Assembly: GCA_900552915.1 (NCBI GenBank)
Contig: USBS01000025.1
Span: forward strand, 1 to 18,039
Direction: 5' to 3'
Source of the DNA: an uncultured Sutterella sp.
GTDB taxonomy: Bacteria > Pseudomonadota > Gammaproteobacteria > Burkholderiales > Burkholderiaceae_F
Length of the DNA: 18,039 bases
Below are positions 6,239 through 13,816 of this stretch, one piece after another; position 1 is the first letter of the stretch, and each line of letters opens with the position of its first letter. The translations under genes and the position numbers were made by a program. The notes under the pieces were generated by a model. It saw only the letters and a list, made by a program, of their open reading frames with translations. It did not search any database and was not told the origin of the DNA.

Positions 6239-6892
6239 ATGGCAAGAGCTTCCCAGATGCTGCAGGCGCGGAAAAAGCGACGCAACTTGCCGGGACAGGC
6301 AACGCTTGTGATCGTCGAAGGACAGACGGAAGAAAAGTATTTCACGGATCTTGCCGCCTATTACAGAAGTCTGAGCACATTTGTTCTGCGCGGACAAGGT
6401 ACGGATGCCGTTTCTCTTGTCGACTATGCAGCCAGGCTGTATCTGAATGGCCGACAAGGAAACAGCCGACAGCAGCGCGCAAGTGCCAAATGCTTTCCCG
6501 CCAGGATCTTTGACAAAATCTTTATCGTTTTTGATGAGGATGAGAGACCTGAGCAAAGAAGGAAGGCTTTGGTGGCTATCGATGCTTTCAATGCCAAGAA
6601 CAAAAAGGTGAAGATGGTAGCCTGTGATTCGCGGCCGGATTTTGAGCTCTGGGTTCTTTTGCATTACGAAAAACTGCATCCGAGACCTTATCGAATCGCA
6701 GATATTGACGCCAAGTTGCACAAGCACATGAGTGATTATTCGAAGGCGATGGATGGGCTTTTTGCCCGAGTGCATGACAAAACAGAGACAGCCGTTCAGA
6801 ATGCAAATTTTCTCCGCAACAGCAAGGACAGAGAAGAAGCGGACTGCTTCACAAATGTTGATGTGTTGGTGGCGCAATGCCAACGGAATTGA
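6239..6892 (+). CDS. rloB: RloB-like protein (TOPRIM-type), defence effector candidate
   Basis: A 217-residue protein of the RloB-like family (AbiLii-type). After a basic N-terminus (QARKKRRN) it has LVIVEGQTEEKYF with E27, the first TOPRIM-like acid; IFIVFDEDE with D99 and D101, the DxD acids; and the family hallmark SRPDFELWVLLHYE (F135-W138). The usual version is SNPxFExWLLLHF. In this fold the acids bind metal and would support nucleic-acid cleavage. I prefer ATG 6239 because GGGGAG lies 5 nt upstream; a GTG at 6233 overlapping the upstream stop would add two residues. It is encoded directly behind the ATPase, so the pair is probably a two-component abortive-infection or restriction-type system. 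Activity is inferred from family and context. Confidence 0.88.
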   Translation: MARASQMLQARKKRRNLPGQATLVIVEGQTEEKYFTDLAAYYRSLSTFVLRGQGTDAVSLVDYAARLYLNGRQGNSRQQRASAKCFPARIFDKIFIVFDEDERPEQRRKALVAIDAFNAKNKKVKMVACDSRPDFELWVLLHYEKLHPRPYRIADIDAKLHKHMSDYSKAMDGLFARVHDKTETAVQNANFLRNSKDREEADCFTNVDVLVAQCQRN

Positions 6893-6996
6893 ACGGGAAC
6901 TCCCCGTAACGTCCTTGGCTCGGTGAGTCTCTTTCGGTGGGCTCAGTTCGAGCTCTGAGAAGTGCTCTCGCGTCAAATTGCCTTTTTGAACTTGTT

Positions 6997-7416
6997 TTAT
7001 TGCGAGAACGTTACCGGCTTATCGCCGCTGGTTCTCAGTGCTTCAAGCCCCTCATCGGTGAGCTTGCCCAGATTCGTGAGATCGTCGTTCCACGGGAAGT
7101 CCACAAGAAAGACGGCAATGTTGCCCCAAGGCTTGTAAATCGTCATGGTGCCCTGCGGGATATCGAAGTGGCGAACCGTGTTTTCCACTTTGATCGCAGG
7201 CTTCGGGTAGGCGATGCGCTCTTTTGACCCGAAATTTTCGAAGGTCAGGGTCATCGGTAAACGCGCGGCGAAGTTGCGCGCATCCGGGTTTTCTGCGAGT
7301 TCGATCGGATAGTGTTTTCCGTCGATCGTCATTTGAATGGTTTCGGCCATGGTAGCTCCTGCAACAAATAGTCCCAGACAGGCAAGAACGGAAGCGGTGA
7401 ACGTTTTGGTCAGCAT
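6997..7416 (-). CDS. Secreted cyclophilin-like fold protein
   Basis: 139 residues. The signal peptide is clear (MLTKTFTASVLACLGLFVAGATMA, cut after residue ~24). The mature part looks like the cyclophilin-like domain family (PF18050-type): ETIQMTIDGKHYPIELAENPDARNFAARLPMTLTFENFGSKERIAY, then YKPWGNIAVFLVDFPW, then a short GKL ending. The NPxARxFAxxLPxTLTFxxFG and PWGNxAxF patterns carry the call. The family has the cyclophilin fold, but I know of no demonstrated isomerase activity. Start ATG 7416 has GAGGA about 7 nt upstream. It is transcribed away from the biotin genes. The 267-bp divergent gap must hold its promoter. Confidence 0.8.
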   Translation of the reverse strand: MLTKTFTASVLACLGLFVAGATMAETIQMTIDGKHYPIELAENPDARNFAARLPMTLTFENFGSKERIAYPKPAIKVENTVRHFDIPQGTMTIYKPWGNIAVFLVDFPWNDDLTNLGKLTDEGLEALRTSGDKPVTFSQ

Positions 7417-7683
7417 GTCGGATCCTCAAAAAAACGGGGTTTGGTTGGAAGCTACTGTAACGCCTGGCTTGAGAGCATCTATGCGCCTGCGTCGCAAAAT
7501 ATTGCCCGGAACATCCAAGTCACCTCTTTCTTCGAAGCAAAATCGCAATTGTCTGTTTCCGGCTGTCGCTGAAAGCTCTGCAGGCACTAATATGTCGCAG
7601 CTTCGCTCGCTTGGCGATTGCACCGACGGCAATTCGTCAGGCACGAACTCGGCACAACGATCTCAATACAAATACTTTCTTGA
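7417..7683. other. Divergent intergenic region, promoters not resolved
   Basis: 267 bp separate the cyclophilin-fold gene (leftward) and the biotin genes (rightward). I see no convincing -35/-10 pair and no palindrome that I would call a biotin operator. The bioBA ATG directly follows TGA and has no Shine-Dalgarno sequence, so its transcript may have a very short leader. Confidence 0.4.
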
Positions 7684-9945
7684 ATGACCACCTTCGCCGA
7701 TCAAATCACAGAACTCACTGCCTTTGCCCATCGTGCGCTTGAATCCGTTCCAGGCCGAAACGAAGCCGAACGTCTTGCTAAGTATCCTACTGAGGCACTC
7801 CTTGCAGCTGCACAAGAAATTACCCGCACGCATGCAAGCCGCACATTCAATCTTTGCGGCATTGTCAATGCCAAGTCCGGCCGCTGCAGCGAAGACTGCG
7901 CCTGGTGCGCTCAGTCCCGCCGTTTTGAAACGGGCATCCAAATTTATCCGCTTATCGATCGGGAAAAAACACTCGCTGCCGCCAAAGCCGCTCAGGCAAA
8001 CAGCATTACGCGTTTTTCGCTTGTCACAAGCGGACGAAAGCTATCGGCACGGGAAGTGCGCGAAACGGCTGATCTTGTGCGGGCTATTCGCGAACAAACC
8101 GATTTGCAGGTGTGTCTTTCGGCAGGATTATTGAAGGAGTCCGAGCTTCGTACGCTCTTTGAAGCGGGCGTCGTACGTTGCCACTGCAATCTGGAGTCGA
8201 GTCCGGAGTACTTCGGAAAGCTCTGCACCACGCACACGATTGAAGACAAAATTCGAACAATCCGGTCTGCCCGTGCTGTCGGCATGGATGTCTGCTCGGG
8301 CGGCATCATTGGCATGGGCGAAGCAGAGCCCGATCGTATTCATTTGGCGCTTACGCTGCGGGAACTCAATATCGGCTCGATTCCGATCAACATTCTTTCA
8401 CCCATCAAGGGTACGGCTTTAGCCGATCAGCCCCTTTTATCCGACGAAGAAATTCTGCGTGCCGTGGCTCTTTTTCGACTCATCAATCCGACGGCTCAGT
8501 TGCGTTTTGCGGGCGGTCGCGCCCGCTTGAGTCAGGCCGTGCAGAAAAGAGCGCTTGAAGTCGGCATCAATGCAGCTATCGCCGGCGACATGCTCACCAC
8601 GAAAGGAAGTGCCGTCGAATCCGACAAGGCGCTTATTCGCGAAGCGGGCTACGACACGGACTCGGTTGCCGATTTCGATGCCGCGCATCTGTGGCACCCG
8701 TATGCCTCGGCTACCCTGCCGCCGCCGGTCAATGTTGCCGCAGGCGGCCATGGCGCCCGAATCGTTCTGGCCGACGGCAGAGAACTGATCGACGGTACGT
8801 CAAGTTGGTGGTGTGCTGCGTTCGGATACAACCGTCCGGAGATCGTGCACGCGATTCAAAAGCAAGCCGAGACGATCAGCCACGTGATGTTTGCAGGCTT
8901 TACACACGATCCTGCCGTGGAACTCGGCAAACGACTTGTGAAGCTGCTTCCCGAAGGACTTGCCAAAATCTTTTATGCCGACTCGGGATCGGTGGCGGTG
9001 GAAATCGCATTAAAGCTCGCGGTGCAGTACCAAATTGCACAGGGGCGTCCGTCGCGCACCAACTTCGTTACGATCCGAAAGGGCTACCACGGCGATACGT
9101 GGAATGCGATGAGCGTCTGCGATCCTGTGGCAGGGATGCATGGCTTGTTTGCCGGCAGCCTGCAGCCGCGCATCTTTATCGACGAGCCCAAATCGGTGTT
9201 CGGGGGCAGTTGGGATCCGTCCGACGTCGACGAACTCAAAAAGGTTCTTGACGAGCGTGAAAGCGAAATTGCCGCGTTGATTTTGGAGCCGATCGTGCAA
9301 GGTGCAAGCGCTATGCGCTTTTACCATCCGCAATTTTTAAAGGAAGCCAAACGCCTGGCCGAGGCCCGCGGAATCCTGCTGATTGCCGACGAAATCGCGA
9401 CCGGCTTCGGACGAACCGGTAAACGTTTTGCCTGCGACTGGGCAGGCATTCGTCCGGACATCATGACGCTTGGAAAAGCACTCACAGGCGGCGCACTGAC
9501 GCTTTCTGCAGTTTGCACCACCAATGCCGTTGCCGATGCCGTGAGTTGTCATGCTCCGTACGCGCTCATGCACGGTCCCACATTCATGGCAAATCCGATT
9601 GCCTGTGCGGCTGCCGCGGCGGCACTCGACGTCTACATGTCGCAAGACTGGGAAGCACGGGTGCACGCAATCGAGTGCAAGCTCCAAGCGGGACTGGAGT
9701 CGATGCGCGGCATGCCCGGAGTACGCGACGTACGTGTGTGCGGTGCAATCGGTGTGGTGGAAGTCGAACGCTCAGCAGACAACCGAGTGCTTGCGCCCGC
9801 CTTTGTTCGGGAAGGCGTTTGGGTACGGCCTTTCGGAAATATCTTTTATCTGATGCCGCCTTTTGTGGTTTCAGACGACGAATTGGATCGGCTGCTTGCC
9901 GCTTTCCGAAAAGTGACGACAGCCTGGATCCGAAACAAACTTTGA
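7684..9945 (+). CDS. bioBA: Bifunctional biotin synthase / DAPA aminotransferase (BioB-BioA fusion)
   Basis: One 753-residue chain carries two biotin enzymes. Residues ~1-326 are BioB, a radical-SAM enzyme converting dethiobiotin to biotin; CSEDCAWC (C68, C72, C75) binds the 4Fe-4S cluster. Residues ~333-753 are BioA, a PLP aminotransferase making 7,8-diaminopelargonate from KAPA with SAM as amino donor. BioA motifs are HLWHPYASATLPPPV (from 335), SSWWCAAFGYN, SHVMFAGFTH, DSGSVAVE, YHGDTWNAMSVCDP, EPIVQGASAMRFYHP, IADEIATGFGRTG, the PLP lysine K598 in LGKALTGG and WVRPFGNIFYLMPP. The BioB C-terminal tail is ~20 residues shorter than in E. coli and the linker is under 10 residues. No stop or internal start is seen at the join, so it is a true fusion. 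In the auxiliary-cluster site, C144, C204 and R274 match E. coli C128, C188 and R260, but Ser112 replaces C97 and Cys168 replaces H152. bioD follows 10 nt later. Confidence 0.95.
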   Translation: MTTFADQITELTAFAHRALESVPGRNEAERLAKYPTEALLAAAQEITRTHASRTFNLCGIVNAKSGRCSEDCAWCAQSRRFETGIQIYPLIDREKTLAAAKAAQANSITRFSLVTSGRKLSAREVRETADLVRAIREQTDLQVCLSAGLLKESELRTLFEAGVVRCHCNLESSPEYFGKLCTTHTIEDKIRTIRSARAVGMDVCSGGIIGMGEAEPDRIHLALTLRELNIGSIPINILSPIKGTALADQPLLSDEEILRAVALFRLINPTAQLRFAGGRARLSQAVQKRALEVGINAAIAGDMLTTKGSAVESDKALIREAGYDTDSVADFDAAHLWHPYASATLPPPVNVAAGGHGARIVLADGRELIDGTSSWWCAAFGYNRPEIVHAIQKQAETISHVMFAGFTHDPAVELGKRLVKLLPEGLAKIFYADSGSVAVEIALKLAVQYQIAQGRPSRTNFVTIRKGYHGDTWNAMSVCDPVAGMHGLFAGSLQPRIFIDEPKSVFGGSWDPSDVDELKKVLDERESEIAALILEPIVQGASAMRFYHPQFLKEAKRLAEARGILLIADEIATGFGRTGKRFACDWAGIRPDIMTLGKALTGGALTLSAVCTTNAVADAVSCHAPYALMHGPTFMANPIACAAAAAALDVYMSQDWEARVHAIECKLQAGLESMRGMPGVRDVRVCGAIGVVEVERSADNRVLAPAFVREGVWVRPFGNIFYLMPPFVVSDDELDRLLAAFRKVTTAWIRNKL

Positions 9946-9955
9946 GAGTTCCGAT

Positions 9956-10651
9956 ATGACCGAAATAATCAAGCCCGACTTGCCCGCGAGTCTTGACGAC
10001 GGTACTTACTTCGTCAGCGGCATCGACACCGACGCAGGCAAAACCGTCTGCACGGGGTGGTTGGCGCGCGAACTGATGAATGCAGGCCGCCGTGTAGCTA
10101 CCATGAAGTTTGTTCAGACGGGCAGTAGCGACGCTCAAAGTCCCGACATCGTGCTTCATCGCCGCATCATGGGCGTTGAATTGCCCGAGGATGCCCGGCG
10201 CATTACGGCTCCCGAATGCTTTACGTATCCGGCCTCGCCCGATCTGGCCGCCAGAATGGACGGACGCTCAATTGACTTTGAACGGATTGAAACGTGTGTG
10301 GCTCTTCTTGAGCAAGCCTATGACGTGGTATTGGTCGAAGGGGCCGGAGGGCTGATGGTGCCGCTTACGGAAAACCTGACGACTATCGACTATGTAAAGC
10401 AGCGGCAGTGGCCTATGCTTTTCGTCACTTCCGGCAAGCTCGGTTCGATCAATCACACGTTGCTTTCCTGGGAAGCTCTTGCCAACCGCCAAATAACGCT
10501 TTCCGCCGTGATCTACAACTGCCACAACCCGATGCCCGACGCTCTGATCGATGCCGATACGCGTGTCTATCTGCATCGGTCGGCGCAGCAAGCCTTCCCC
10601 GAAGCGCTTTGGCTTGAATGCCCGATATTGAACAGCGAGGAGATCGGCTGA
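9956..10651 (+). CDS. bioD: Dethiobiotin synthetase
   Basis: 231 residues. It closes the ureido ring of diaminopelargonate with CO2 and ATP, the step between the two reactions of the upstream fusion protein. The P-loop is GIDTDAGKT (22-30), the substrate-binding lysine lies in MKFVQTGSSD (K51), and VEGAGGLMVPL (127-137) is the second nucleotide/substrate loop. The remaining motif LFVTSGKLGSINHTLLSWEAL is also typical. The FVSGIDTDAGKT...LHRRIMG...SPDLAAR wording recalls Bacteroidetes BioD more than E. coli BioD; this is an impression, not a tree. It is in an operon with bioBA (10-nt gap) and lacks a strong ribosome binding site. bioF, bioC and bioH are not in the window. Confidence 0.95.
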   Translation: MTEIIKPDLPASLDDGTYFVSGIDTDAGKTVCTGWLARELMNAGRRVATMKFVQTGSSDAQSPDIVLHRRIMGVELPEDARRITAPECFTYPASPDLAARMDGRSIDFERIETCVALLEQAYDVVLVEGAGGLMVPLTENLTTIDYVKQRQWPMLFVTSGKLGSINHTLLSWEALANRQITLSAVIYNCHNPMPDALIDADTRVYLHRSAQQAFPEALWLECPILNSEEIG

Positions 10652-10760
10652 TTGCACCCGTCTTAACATGACGGCCGTCGATCCTATTTCGACTTGCTAA
10701 AAACCTTCGAAGCATCTGCTCGGCAATCGGAAAAACTTAAGCCTGCCGACACCTTGCTTT

Positions 10761-10769
10761 TGATAGAAT
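10761..10769 (+). promoter_or_regulatory. Extended -10 promoter element for ppiD
   Basis: TGATAGAAT fits an extended -10 (TGn + TAGAAT) about 108 nt before the ppiD start. The -35 region is poor. Downstream in the leader are a GGGCC/GGCCC hairpin (10833-10847) and a direct repeat TTTAATCGGA (10778-10787 and 10859-10868). Confidence 0.4.
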
Positions 10770-10876
10770 GCACGGGCTTTTAATCGGAAATGCGCCTTCA
10801 GACTGCCGCTGCAGTTTTTCGAAGGTGTAGACGGGCCTGATAGGCCCATTGAAGTTACTTTAATCGGACGAATTTC

Positions 10877-12784
10877 ATGCTTCTTGAGTTGTTTCGCAAT
10901 CACAAGCGCTGGCTGATGTTCATTGCCATGGTTCTTGTGATTCCCAGCTTTGTGGTGACGGGTATCTATTCCTACAACCGCATGATCAGCGACGACGGCG
11001 CCATCGCCAAGGTCGACGATCAGTCGATTCTGCCGCAGCAGTTCGACGAAGCCAAGCGCCAGCGCCTGGAAAACCTGCGCGTGCGCCTCGGTGAAGAATT
11101 CCGCTCCAATATGCTTGACAGCCAGGAGGCCAAGGTGGCTCTTCTGGAAGCGATCATGAACGAGCGCAGCCTCATCGGCGAAACTGCCATGGAAGACATC
11201 CATGTGAGCGAGCAGGTTGCCATTGAAATGATCAAGACCTTTCCGCGCTTTCAGACCAATGGCAAGTTTGACACCGAGAAGTATTCCAACTACCTTGCCG
11301 CAACCGGCATGAGCGACGAATACTTCGTTCGTGTGATGGTGGGTGATATCAGCCGCACGCTTCTTACCGAGGGCATTACCCGTACGACGCTTGTTCCCGA
11401 TACGACGGCCCGCAACATTTACAACCTGCTCACCGAAAAGCGCGATGCCGCTCTTCACACGCTCTCCGTGACCGACTATGTCGGCAAGGTGAAGGTAAGC
11501 GACGAGGACGCTAAGAAGTACTGGACGGACAACCAGAGCCAGTTCCAGCGCCCCGATGCCATCAACGTCGAGTACGTGGTCTTTACGCCGGATCTCTTCC
11601 GCGATGTGCAACCCAGCGAAGAAGACATCAAGACTTTCTACGAACAGAATCTGAATCGCTTCAAAGCGCCGGAAGAACGCCGCGCCTCGCACATTCTTAT
11701 CGACTTTGCTCAGGGCAAGGACAAGGCCAAGGCTAAGGCCGAAGAAATCTTCAAGCAGGTCAAGGCCGACCCGAAGAGCTTTGCCGATGTCGCCAAGAAG
11801 GAATCCGTCGATCCGGGCAGCGCCAAGGAAGGCGGTGACCTCGGCTGGTTCGGCAAGGGCATGATGGTGCCGGCTTTTGAAGAAGCTGTCTTCAATGCCA
11901 AGGAAGGCGACATTGTTGGTCCCGTGGAAAGCGAATTCGGCTACCACGTGATTTCCGTGACCGGCATCAAGGCTCCGGCCGCCAAGCCGCTTGCGGATGT
12001 GCGCGACGAAATCGTCAAGCTCTACCAGGATCAGGAAAGCCAGAAGCGCTTTGCCGAAGAAGCCGACAACTTCACGAACATGGTCTATGAACAGAGCGAG
12101 TCTCTGAAGGGGGTGATTGAGAAGTACAACCTCAAGCCCGTGACCGTGAACAATGTTGCGGCCGAAGGCCCGACCGATTCCCTTCAGAAGAAGTTCCTCA
12201 ATCCGCATGTGATGGAAAACCTCTTCGGTGAGGAATGCCTTGTTGAAAAGCGCAACACGCAGGCCATTGAAGTTGCTCCCAATACGCTCATCGCCGCCCG
12301 TGTGAACGCTTATATGCCTGCACACATCGCCAAGTTTGAAGATGTGCGCGCCGACATCAAGTCGATGCTCACGACTCAGCGTGCACTCGACGCTGCCGAG
12401 AAGGACGGTCAGGCGCTGCTTGCTAAGGTTAAGGACGGTTCCGCTAAGGACGTGAAGTTCGACAAGGCCGTGACCGTGTCCCGCTCGCAGCCGCAGGGTT
12501 GGGACTTCAACCTCATCAATTCGCTCATGCGCGTTCCCGCGAAGTCGCTCCCGACCGTGATCGGCGTGCGCACGCCCTCGGGCTACACGCTTGTGAACAT
12601 CACCAAGAGCGAAACGATTGAGCCGGAAAAGGCCGCTCTTGACGGCACGCGCAACGAATTGGCCGGCATGTTCGGACAGGCCGAACAGACGGTCTACTTC
12701 GACAGCCTGCGCACCAAGCACAACGCTGTGGTTCTCAATAAGGACTACCTGCCGGGTGCCGAAAAGAAGACCGAACAGCAGTAA
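10877..12784 (+). CDS. ppiD: Membrane-anchored periplasmic chaperone/peptidyl-prolyl isomerase PpiD
   Basis: 635 residues, the usual length for PpiD. A short cytoplasmic start (LELFRNHKRW) is followed by one transmembrane helix (~12-33) and a SurA_N-like region (FDEAKRQRLENLRVRLGEEF, then NGKFDTEKYSNYLAATGMS). Next is a parvulin domain at ~266-360 (EERRASHILIDF, FADVAKKESVDPGSAKEGGDLGWFGKGMMVPAFEEAVF, SEFGYHVISVTGI) and a long C-terminal chaperone region. It works at the periplasmic face of the inner membrane, helping newly exported outer-membrane proteins near the Sec translocon. Codon use is strongly GC-ending (GGC, AAG, CTC), typical of a well-expressed gene. It is monocistronic, with a strong terminator after it. 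A 674-codon antisense frame covers it and is an artefact of that codon bias. Confidence 0.95.
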   Translation: MLLELFRNHKRWLMFIAMVLVIPSFVVTGIYSYNRMISDDGAIAKVDDQSILPQQFDEAKRQRLENLRVRLGEEFRSNMLDSQEAKVALLEAIMNERSLIGETAMEDIHVSEQVAIEMIKTFPRFQTNGKFDTEKYSNYLAATGMSDEYFVRVMVGDISRTLLTEGITRTTLVPDTTARNIYNLLTEKRDAALHTLSVTDYVGKVKVSDEDAKKYWTDNQSQFQRPDAINVEYVVFTPDLFRDVQPSEEDIKTFYEQNLNRFKAPEERRASHILIDFAQGKDKAKAKAEEIFKQVKADPKSFADVAKKESVDPGSAKEGGDLGWFGKGMMVPAFEEAVFNAKEGDIVGPVESEFGYHVISVTGIKAPAAKPLADVRDEIVKLYQDQESQKRFAEEADNFTNMVYEQSESLKGVIEKYNLKPVTVNNVAAEGPTDSLQKKFLNPHVMENLFGEECLVEKRNTQAIEVAPNTLIAARVNAYMPAHIAKFEDVRADIKSMLTTQRALDAAEKDGQALLAKVKDGSAKDVKFDKAVTVSRSQPQGWDFNLINSLMRVPAKSLPTVIGVRTPSGYTLVNITKSETIEPEKAALDGTRNELAGMFGQAEQTVYFDSLRTKHNAVVLNKDYLPGAEKKTEQQ

Positions 12785-12806
12785 GTTTTCTTAAGTCTGC
12801 AAATTG

Positions 12807-12854
12807 CCGCCGCATTGGCCTTTGGAAGATCGAAGGCTGGTGCGGCGGTTTTTT
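12807..12854 (+). terminator. Rho-independent terminator of ppiD
   Basis: CCGCCGCA (12807-12814) pairs with TGCGGCGG (12841-12848), with an inner GCCTT/AAGGC stem, and six T's follow. It starts 23 nt after the ppiD stop. Confidence 0.92.
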
Positions 12855-13039
12855 GTCGCCTTTACACCCGTTCGGAGGTAGCCAGCTGCCGAGACGCGAC
12901 CTAATCTGCGTCAACAGATACGGACGAAGGATTGCAGCCTTTCGGTCGTCTCAGTTTCCACAATTTGCAGAGTGACGCCTGCTTTTCGGCTCGTGCTTGC
13001 TGCTTTCCGGCGGGTGCGGCTGAAGGCGGGCGTTTTTTT

Positions 13040-13792
13040 TCACAGCCAGTCGTAGAGTGTCTTTGCAAAGAGCGCGCAGAGAACGATAAGAATGATGGGG
13101 CGCACTGCCGCCGCGCCGTTTTTGACCACAAGCGTTGCACCCAGATAGTGGCCTGCGATGCCGAAAAGGCCGGCGATAAGGCCGAGCTGCCAGTCGACTT
13201 GACCGGCCAGAGCAAATGTAAAGAGTGCGGCTCCGGCGCCTGCGATGTTGACGACTTTTGTTTGGCCTGAGGCTTCGCGTACGTCCAAGCCCGCCAGTGT
13301 CGAAAACGAGACCAACAAAAACGTTCCCGATCCCGGACCGTAGAAACCGTCGTAGGCATTGCAAACGAAGGCGCAGGAAGAGAGAATTCCGACGCGTTTG
13401 CCGTAAGGCATATCTACGTGCCGAGAGTCAGTCTTGCGTTTTCTGAGCACGATGAACGCGACGATCGGAAGCAGTGCGACGAGAATGATTTCGAAGACAC
13501 GCGGCGGCAGATTGAGCGCAATGGAAGCGCCTGCGTAGCTGCCGACGAAGGAAACGGCGACCGGAATAGGCGAGAGCTTCCAGTCGACAAAACCGCTTCG
13601 CGCCAGTTTCCAGATGGAAGCTGCTTTGCCCATGCAGCTTGAGAGTTTGTTGGTGCCGATTGCAAGATGCGGAGGGATACCCGCGAGAAGGTAGGCAGGC
13701 ACGGCAATCAGGCCGCCGCCACCGCCCACAGCGTCGACGAAACCGCCGAGAAAAATCAGCGGGCAGACAAGCAACAGCGTAGACACATCCAT
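13040..13792 (-). CDS. TSUP (TauE/SafE, DUF81) family membrane transporter
   Basis: 250 residues, almost entirely hydrophobic, with about seven to eight membrane helices. The family's N-terminal repeat signature is seen as FLGGFVDAVGGGGGLIAVPAYLLAGIPPHLAIGTNKLSS. The second repeat signature is YDGFYGPGSGTFLLVSFSTLAGLDVREASGQTKVVNIAG. These proteins move sulfite, sulfoacetate or other organosulfur anions, but the substrate cannot be read from sequence; the closest named relatives are YfcA-like. Start ATG 13792 has a GAGG 6-7 nt upstream. It begins 24 nt after the AlbA_2 gene stop on the same strand, so it probably shares that transcript. That would place the transporter under whatever controls the AlbA_2 gene. 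No terminator is obvious after it. Confidence 0.9.
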   Translation of the reverse strand: MDVSTLLLVCPLIFLGGFVDAVGGGGGLIAVPAYLLAGIPPHLAIGTNKLSSCMGKAASIWKLARSGFVDWKLSPIPVAVSFVGSYAGASIALNLPPRVFEIILVALLPIVAFIVLRKRKTDSRHVDMPYGKRVGILSSCAFVCNAYDGFYGPGSGTFLLVSFSTLAGLDVREASGQTKVVNIAGAGAALFTFALAGQVDWQLGLIAGLFGIAGHYLGATLVVKNGAAAVRPIILIVLCALFAKTLYDWL

Positions 13793-13816
13793 GACGACCT
13801 CAGAGCGGAGTAGCGC

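Noticed and set aside
10697..12721. 674-codon open frame antisense to ppiD
   Set aside because: It lies exactly opposite a clear PpiD gene. Its residues (many H, G, L, R, V) are what arises when GC-ending codons are read backwards; there is no family motif and no ribosome binding site.
12901..13364. Several 110-150-codon frames on both strands near the transporter 3' end
   Set aside because: They overlap the TSUP gene out of frame and share no family signature; the remaining ~185 bp are plain intergenic DNA.
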